From: an uncultured Pelagibacteraceae bacterium
Lineage (GTDB): Bacteria > Pseudomonadota > Alphaproteobacteria > Pelagibacterales > Pelagibacteraceae
DNA length: 64,000 bases
Assembly (NCBI GenBank): GCA_902608385.1
Contig: CACLNT010000001.1
Span: forward strand, 1-64,000
Direction: 5' to 3'
Part shown: piece after piece, positions 58,531-64,000 of the stretch
Position numbering within the stretch: the first letter of the stretch is position 1
Layout: the number at the start of each line of letters is the position of its first letter
Notes under the pieces: model-generated
What the model saw: the letters and a program-made list of their open reading frames with translations, nothing else
The model's database searches: none
What the model was told of the DNA's origin: nothing
Position numbers and translations under genes: made by a program

Positions 58531-59373
58531 ATGAATTCTAATTATAAAGTATTAAAATATAGATCTAACAAAACAAATGAGGTTGATGACTCGGTCTCTA
58601 TTGAAGAACCTCTTGAAATTATAATAAAATTTAAAGAAGGAGGAAACTGGATTGAAAACACTATTTCTATTACAATGAGAACCCCCGGTAATGATGAAGA
58701 TTTAGTCAGAGGATTTATTTTTAATGAACAAATTATCGAAAAAATTGAATATATAGACAAAATTGAAAGTGTTGGGGAAAATGTTGGTCAATATAATTTA
58801 AAAAATAAAATTATTACTACAATTAATAATTCAGAAAATGTTGATATAGATAAAATTAAAAGAAATTTTTTAACAAATTCTTCTTGTGGTGTTTGTGGTA
58901 AAACTTCATTGGACTCTTTAGAAGTTATTAAAAAAGATAAAGTTGTAAAATCTCTTCCTAAAATAGATCATAAAATTATAATGAAATCACCTACTACACT
59001 TCGTGAAAATCAATCAGAATTTTCTAAAACTGGAGGAATTCATGCTAGTGGACTATTTTCAAATAAAGGAGATGTTATTGCCATAAAGGAAGATGTGGGA
59101 AGACATAATGCACTAGATAAATTAATTGGTTATGTTCTTAAAAATAAATTGCTAAATCCTTCAAATCAATTTCTAACATGTTCTGGTAGGTTAAATTTCG
59201 AATTAGTGCAAAAAGCATTAATGTCAAATATAGGAGTTTTAATTGGTGTAGGTGCGCCAACAAGTCTCGCTATAGATTTAGCTAATAAATTTGATATGAC
59301 TTTAGTTGGTTTTGTTAAGGAAGATAGTTTTAATATTTATAGCAATAAAGAAAGAATTATAATAAAAAATTAA
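58531..59373 (+). CDS. fdhD: Formate dehydrogenase accessory sulfurtransferase FdhD
   Basis: SSCGVCGKTSL, EDVGRHNALDKLIGY, CSGRLNFELVQKALM. Confidence 0.95.
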   Translation: MNSNYKVLKYRSNKTNEVDDSVSIEEPLEIIIKFKEGGNWIENTISITMRTPGNDEDLVRGFIFNEQIIEKIEYIDKIESVGENVGQYNLKNKIITTINNSENVDIDKIKRNFLTNSSCGVCGKTSLDSLEVIKKDKVVKSLPKIDHKIIMKSPTTLRENQSEFSKTGGIHASGLFSNKGDVIAIKEDVGRHNALDKLIGYVLKNKLLNPSNQFLTCSGRLNFELVQKALMSNIGVLIGVGAPTSLAIDLANKFDMTLVGFVKEDSFNIYSNKERIIIKN

Positions 59374-59393
59374 AAACTTAATAAGGGTAAATT

Positions 59394-61052
59394 GTGTCAA
59401 AAAATATTAGTAACTTATCTGGAAGAATTGGATTAAAAAATAATTTATTTCAAAAAATTTCTGATAGATCATTAAATTCTAATAATGATGAAGGTATTAA
59501 AGAAATTGCTAATGAATATAATATGGGTGTTTCAACTATCCATGGAGCAGAAAGTTTTTATGAATTTTTAAGACCATCGCATAGAGAAAAAAAAGCTTTT
59601 GTTTGTAATGGCAGCGCTTGCATGTGTGCTGGCACTCAAGACTCTTTAAAGAAAAAATTAAAAGAAAAACTAGGTGATAATAAAGTTGGTGAAATGTTTT
59701 GCTTGGGACATTGTTATGAAAATCATGCTTTTCATTACAATGGAGAAAATTATGCTGGAAATGATATTAATAATATTGATCAAATAATTAAAGGTGAAGA
59801 TATTAAACAAGAAAAGTTTTTTTCAAAAAGTTTTGCTTCAACAAGCTTCTTAATGGATGAAAATCTATTAAATTTAGACCAATTCAAAACTTTATTACAA
59901 AAATTCATTAATCTAGACAAAAAAGAAATAATTAAATCTCTTTTGGATTCTAATCTTTCTGGTAGAGGTGGAGCTGGATTTCCTACTGGATTAAAGTGGG
60001 ATTTTTGCAGTAAAGAAAAATCAAAAAAAAAATATGTAATTTGCAATGCTGATGAAGGAGACTCTGGAGCTTTTTCTGATAGATACTTGTTAGAAGACCA
60101 ACCTTTAAAAGTTTTATTTGGGATGATTATTTGTGGTTATGTAATAGGAAGTGATGAAGGTGTTTTATATATTAGAGGAGAATACCCAAAATCAATTGAA
60201 GCTATAAATGGATCTATAAACGCATTAAAATCTTCGAAACTTTTAGGTGAAAATATTTTAGGAACAAATTTTTCATTTGATTTAAATATTTGTATTGGAC
60301 AAGGTGCGTATATTTGTGGAGAAGAAACAGCTTTAATCGCCTCAATTGAAGGAAGGAGAGCAGAAGTAGATGTGAGACCTCCTTTTCCTGTAACTGAAGG
60401 TTTGTATAAAAAACCCACAGTAGTGAACAATGTCGAAACTTTGGCAGCTGCTACAGGTATACTTATAAATGGATCTGAAAAATTTTCTTCTATAGGTAAT
60501 AAAAAATCTGCAGGAACTAAATTAGTATGTTGTGATAGTTTTTTTAATAACCCAGGCGTTTATGAAGTTGATATGTGTACACCAATGAAAAAAATTATAA
60601 ATGAAATCGGTGGAGGATTCAAAGAACCTATAAAAGCATTACAAATTGGTGGTCCACTAGGTGGAGTTGTTCCTATTAAAGAAGTAGAAAAGTTAAATTT
60701 AGATTTCCAAGAATTTACTGTTGCTGGGTTTATGTTGGGTCACGCAAGTATAGTGAGTATTCCAAAAGATTTTAATATGGTTGAATATATTCATCATTTG
60801 TTTGAATTTTCAGCAGAAGAATCATGTGGAAAATGCTTCCCAGGAAGGCTTGGCTCATATAGAGGAAAAGAAATGTTTGATCAGGCAATAAGTAAATCCA
60901 AAAAAATTCCTTTAAAATTACTTAATGAATTACTCGTTACAATGAAAAAAGGGTCTTTATGTGCGCTATGTGGCGCAATACCTGTTCCAATAATGAATAT
61001 TTTAAAGTATTTTAGTGATGAAATGAAAAGTTATATAGTTCAGGAAAATTAA
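59394..61052 (+). CDS. fdsB: NAD-dependent formate dehydrogenase gamma-beta fusion subunit (NuoE-like + NuoF-like)
   Basis: NuoE-like 2Fe-2S region (CNGSACMCAGT...CLGHCYENHA) fused to NuoF-like domain (GRGGAGFPTGLKW, NADEGDSGAFSDR, ESCGKCFPGR...CALCG); GTG start. Confidence 0.93.
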   Translation: MSKNISNLSGRIGLKNNLFQKISDRSLNSNNDEGIKEIANEYNMGVSTIHGAESFYEFLRPSHREKKAFVCNGSACMCAGTQDSLKKKLKEKLGDNKVGEMFCLGHCYENHAFHYNGENYAGNDINNIDQIIKGEDIKQEKFFSKSFASTSFLMDENLLNLDQFKTLLQKFINLDKKEIIKSLLDSNLSGRGGAGFPTGLKWDFCSKEKSKKKYVICNADEGDSGAFSDRYLLEDQPLKVLFGMIICGYVIGSDEGVLYIRGEYPKSIEAINGSINALKSSKLLGENILGTNFSFDLNICIGQGAYICGEETALIASIEGRRAEVDVRPPFPVTEGLYKKPTVVNNVETLAAATGILINGSEKFSSIGNKKSAGTKLVCCDSFFNNPGVYEVDMCTPMKKIINEIGGGFKEPIKALQIGGPLGGVVPIKEVEKLNLDFQEFTVAGFMLGHASIVSIPKDFNMVEYIHHLFEFSAEESCGKCFPGRLGSYRGKEMFDQAISKSKKIPLKLLNELLVTMKKGSLCALCGAIPVPIMNILKYFSDEMKSYIVQEN

Positions 61053-63820
61053 TGAGTTCTGAAAAAAGAAAAATTGCATATATTGATGGAAAACCATATG
61101 AAATTGGTTCTAACCATACATCAATATTAAAATTTGTAAGAAGCTACGTTGGAGAAAAAAAAATTCCAACTTTATGCGATGACCCCAATTTAGTTCCCTA
61201 CGGTGCGTGTAGAGTTTGTTCTGTTGAAGTTGCCTTAAAAAAAGATGGCCCAACAAGAGTAGTTGCTTCGTGTCATACTCCTGTAGCTGAAAATCAACAT
61301 ATTTTTACTAATAATGAAGATTTACATTCACTTAGAAAAAATATTGTTGAATTGGTTTTAACTGACCACCCAATGAATTGTAGTACATGTGAGGTTGACA
61401 AAAATTGTGAGCTTCAAGATGTTGCTAACGATTTAGGAATATCTGATCATAGATATAATAACCCTAAACAAAATAAAGGAATTCCCAAAGATACATCTCA
61501 TGCTTATATGAGAATGAACTTAGACAATTGTATAAATTGTGGACGTTGCGTTAGAGCTTGTGATGAAATCCAAGGTTCATTTGTTCTGACTATGAGCGGT
61601 AGAGGTTTTGAATCAAAAATTACAACTGATAATGATATGTTATTTGGAGACTCTTCTTGTGTATCATGTGGAGCATGTGCTCATACCTGTCCAACAGATG
61701 CTATTTCAGATGTATTTGCATCAAAATCAGCAGACTATGATAAAAAAGTTAGAACAACATGTTCGTATTGTGGTGTTGGTTGTAATTTAGAAGCTTCAGT
61801 AAAAAATGGCAAAGTAGTTTCAATTGATACTCCCAAAAAGACAGAGGTTAATGCAGGACACACATGTTTAAAAGGTAGATATGCATTTGGATTTTATGAT
61901 CATGAAGACAGATTAAGGTCTCCGTTAATTAAAAGAAATGGAAAATTTGAAAAAGCTTCATGGGATGAAGCTTACGATTACATAAAAAACAAATTAGAAA
62001 AAATTATAAAAGAAAATGGACCTGATGCTATTGCAGGTATTTCTTCAGCAAGATGCACAAATGAAGAAAATTATGTTTTCCAAAAAATGATAAGAGCAAC
62101 AATAGGAACAAATAATATTGATTGTTGCGCAAGAATTTGTCACTCACCAACGGCTTGGGGTATGCAACAAACATTTGGAACAGGAGCAGCAACTAATTCA
62201 ACAGAAGATATATATCATGCAGACCTTTTCTTGGTAATTGGTGCAAATCCTACTAATGCGCATCCAGTAACAGGAGCAAAAATTAAACAACAAGTAATGA
62301 AAGGTAAAAAACTAATCGTATTAGACCCAATAACAACTGAAGTAGCAAAATTAGCGGATTATCATATTAGATTAAGACCTGGAACTAATGTAGCGGTTCT
62401 AAATATGATGTTGTATTTCATTGTAAAATCTAAATTACACAAAGAAGATTTTATTTTAAGTAGAACAGAAGGTTTTGAAAACTTCATTAAAAAAATTGAA
62501 AAACTAGATATTGATCATTTAGCTAAAGTTGCAGGAGTTGACAAACAACAAGTAAAAGAAGCTGCTATTGCTTACGCCACTGCAAAAAATTCAATGGAGT
62601 TTCATGGCCTAGGAGTTACTGAACAAGAACAAGGATCAAAAACAGTAATGTTAATTGCAGATCTTGCAATGATAACAGGAAATATTGGAAGAAGAGGTGT
62701 TGGAGTTAATCCATTAAGAGGCCAAAATAATGTTCAAGGTGCTGCAGACATGGGCTGTCAACCTCATCAAGGTGCTGGATATTTTCCCGTTGCCGATAAA
62801 AAAATTCAGGATTTTTATACAGAAAAATATGGAGCTGTTCACCCAACAAAGGCTGGATTAAAAATTCCAGAAATTTTTGATGCAGCAATAAGTAGAGAAT
62901 TAAAAGCAGTGTGGATTATTGGTGAAGATGTTGTTCAAACAGATCCTAACAGTGCTCACGTAGCAAAAGCAATGAATTCATTAGACTTATTAGTGGTTCA
63001 AGAAATATTTATGAGCGAAACAGCTAAGCATGCAGATGTTGTTTTGCCTGGAACAACTTTTTTAGAAAAAGATGGTACTTTCACAAATACTGAACGAAGG
63101 GTTCAAAGAGTTAATAAAGCTGCAGAACCTCTTCCAGGAACAAAACCAGATGGATTAATTGTTACAGATATGATGCAAAAACTTGGCTATGATCAAAAAT
63201 CATATGATGCTGATGAAGTATTAGCTGAAATTGCAGATGTGGTTCCTTTCTTTAAAGGTATAACTCGAGAAAGACTTGGAAAATTAGGATTACAATGGCC
63301 AGTAAAAGAAGATGGAACGGATACAAAAATTTTACATGAAAAAGAATTTAAATTAGGAAAAGGTAGAATTAAGTATTTTGATTGGAAAGAGAGCAATGAA
63401 GTAGAAAAAAATAAAAAAGATTTTCCACTAATATTAACTACAAGTAGAGTTTTAGCGCACTACAATGCAGCAACAATGACGAGAAGAACTAATAATATTG
63501 ATATTGTAGATGAAGACATTTTGTTGGTTCATCCAAAAGATGCAAAAAATAGAGAGTTAAACACGGGTGATGTTGCAAGGCTTTATTCTGGAAGAGGAGA
63601 AGTTTCTTTAAAGGTTGAAGTAACAGACAGAGTTAAAGAAGGTATCGTATTTACTACATTTCACTTTCCAGAACATATGGTTAATATGGTTACTGGACAT
63701 GGTAAAGATGAAGAAACTATGTGCGCTGAATATAAAGTTTCTTCAGTAGAAGTGCAGAAAATTTCTAATAAATTTAAAACAGAAGTTGTTGCAGAAAAAG
63801 ATCAAGCTCAAGTAGTTTAA
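61052..63820 (+). CDS. fdsA: Formate dehydrogenase alpha subunit (molybdopterin oxidoreductase, Cys type)
   Basis: N-terminal 2Fe-2S and ferredoxin domains, TCSYCGVGCNLE, CARICHSPTAWGMQQTFG. Confidence 0.95.
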   Translation: MSSEKRKIAYIDGKPYEIGSNHTSILKFVRSYVGEKKIPTLCDDPNLVPYGACRVCSVEVALKKDGPTRVVASCHTPVAENQHIFTNNEDLHSLRKNIVELVLTDHPMNCSTCEVDKNCELQDVANDLGISDHRYNNPKQNKGIPKDTSHAYMRMNLDNCINCGRCVRACDEIQGSFVLTMSGRGFESKITTDNDMLFGDSSCVSCGACAHTCPTDAISDVFASKSADYDKKVRTTCSYCGVGCNLEASVKNGKVVSIDTPKKTEVNAGHTCLKGRYAFGFYDHEDRLRSPLIKRNGKFEKASWDEAYDYIKNKLEKIIKENGPDAIAGISSARCTNEENYVFQKMIRATIGTNNIDCCARICHSPTAWGMQQTFGTGAATNSTEDIYHADLFLVIGANPTNAHPVTGAKIKQQVMKGKKLIVLDPITTEVAKLADYHIRLRPGTNVAVLNMMLYFIVKSKLHKEDFILSRTEGFENFIKKIEKLDIDHLAKVAGVDKQQVKEAAIAYATAKNSMEFHGLGVTEQEQGSKTVMLIADLAMITGNIGRRGVGVNPLRGQNNVQGAADMGCQPHQGAGYFPVADKKIQDFYTEKYGAVHPTKAGLKIPEIFDAAISRELKAVWIIGEDVVQTDPNSAHVAKAMNSLDLLVVQEIFMSETAKHADVVLPGTTFLEKDGTFTNTERRVQRVNKAAEPLPGTKPDGLIVTDMMQKLGYDQKSYDADEVLAEIADVVPFFKGITRERLGKLGLQWPVKEDGTDTKILHEKEFKLGKGRIKYFDWKESNEVEKNKKDFPLILTTSRVLAHYNAATMTRRTNNIDIVDEDILLVHPKDAKNRELNTGDVARLYSGRGEVSLKVEVTDRVKEGIVFTTFHFPEHMVNMVTGHGKDEETMCAEYKVSSVEVQKISNKFKTEVVAEKDQAQVV

Positions 63821-63877
63821 GCACATATTCCACTTATATATAGTGACAAATTTAATTTCTAGATATAAATTATTGTC

Positions 63878-64000
63878 ATGGAAGTAAAACTTTTATCCGG
63901 AGCGCTTGGAGCTGAAATTAAAGGCATAGATCTTAAAGACACATCTGATAAAAACTTTATTAAAATTAACGATTTATTGCTTGAACATAAAGTAATTTTT
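63878..64000 (+). CDS. TauD/TfdA-family dioxygenase, N-terminal part (truncated by window edge)
   Basis: MEVKLLSGALGAEIKGIDLKDTSDKNFIKINDLLLEHKVIF resembles TauD/TfdA N-terminus. Confidence 0.7.
   Translation, partial: MEVKLLSGALGAEIKGIDLKDTSDKNFIKINDLLLEHKVIF

Noticed and set aside
1-64000. Search by eye for CRISPR arrays, tRNA/rRNA genes, transposases, integrases, toxin-antitoxin or phage-defence islands
   Set aside because: No regularly spaced repeat array, no tRNA-like T-loop in the few intergenic gaps, and no ORF resembling these families; the window looks like core chromosome.

Overview
This is a gene-dense, very AT-rich chromosomal window. The gene families and order look like a streamlined SAR11/Pelagibacter-type alphaproteobacterium (inference; no search was run). 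I recognise about 55 protein-coding genes: suf operon end plus Rrf2/IscR regulator, anmK, tyrS, prfB, PBP1A, RNase E/G, thiS-thiG, aroQ, accBC, aspS, hdaA, purMN, ndk, pepA, lptFG-lptD-surA-pdxA-rsmA, gmk-acpP-fabG-fabD, rpsF-rpsR-rplI-dnaB, an RND protein, cvpA-purF, bhmT, typA, rhlE, ltaE, an amidinotransferase, moeA-mobA, and an FdsGB/FdsA formate dehydrogenase locus. sufD (left) and a TauD-like gene (right) are cut by the window edges. I saw no rRNA, tRNA, CRISPR array or transposase. The strongest non-coding signal is a tandem SAM-II aptamer, intrinsic terminator and SAM-V aptamer upstream of bhmT (minus strand, about 45311-45558), followed by mutually exclusive helices around the ribosome-binding site. 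Other notable signals: a programmed +1 frameshift in prfB that the ORF track misses; a 51-bp exact direct repeat flanking typA-rhlE, one copy being a truncated fragment of a small gene; an orphan NrdJ C-terminal-domain protein; a PhnZ/TmpB-like HD-domain protein; a palindromic operator at the suf regulator promoter; and a formate dehydrogenase locus with its own NifU/IscU-like scaffold and an HPP membrane protein.
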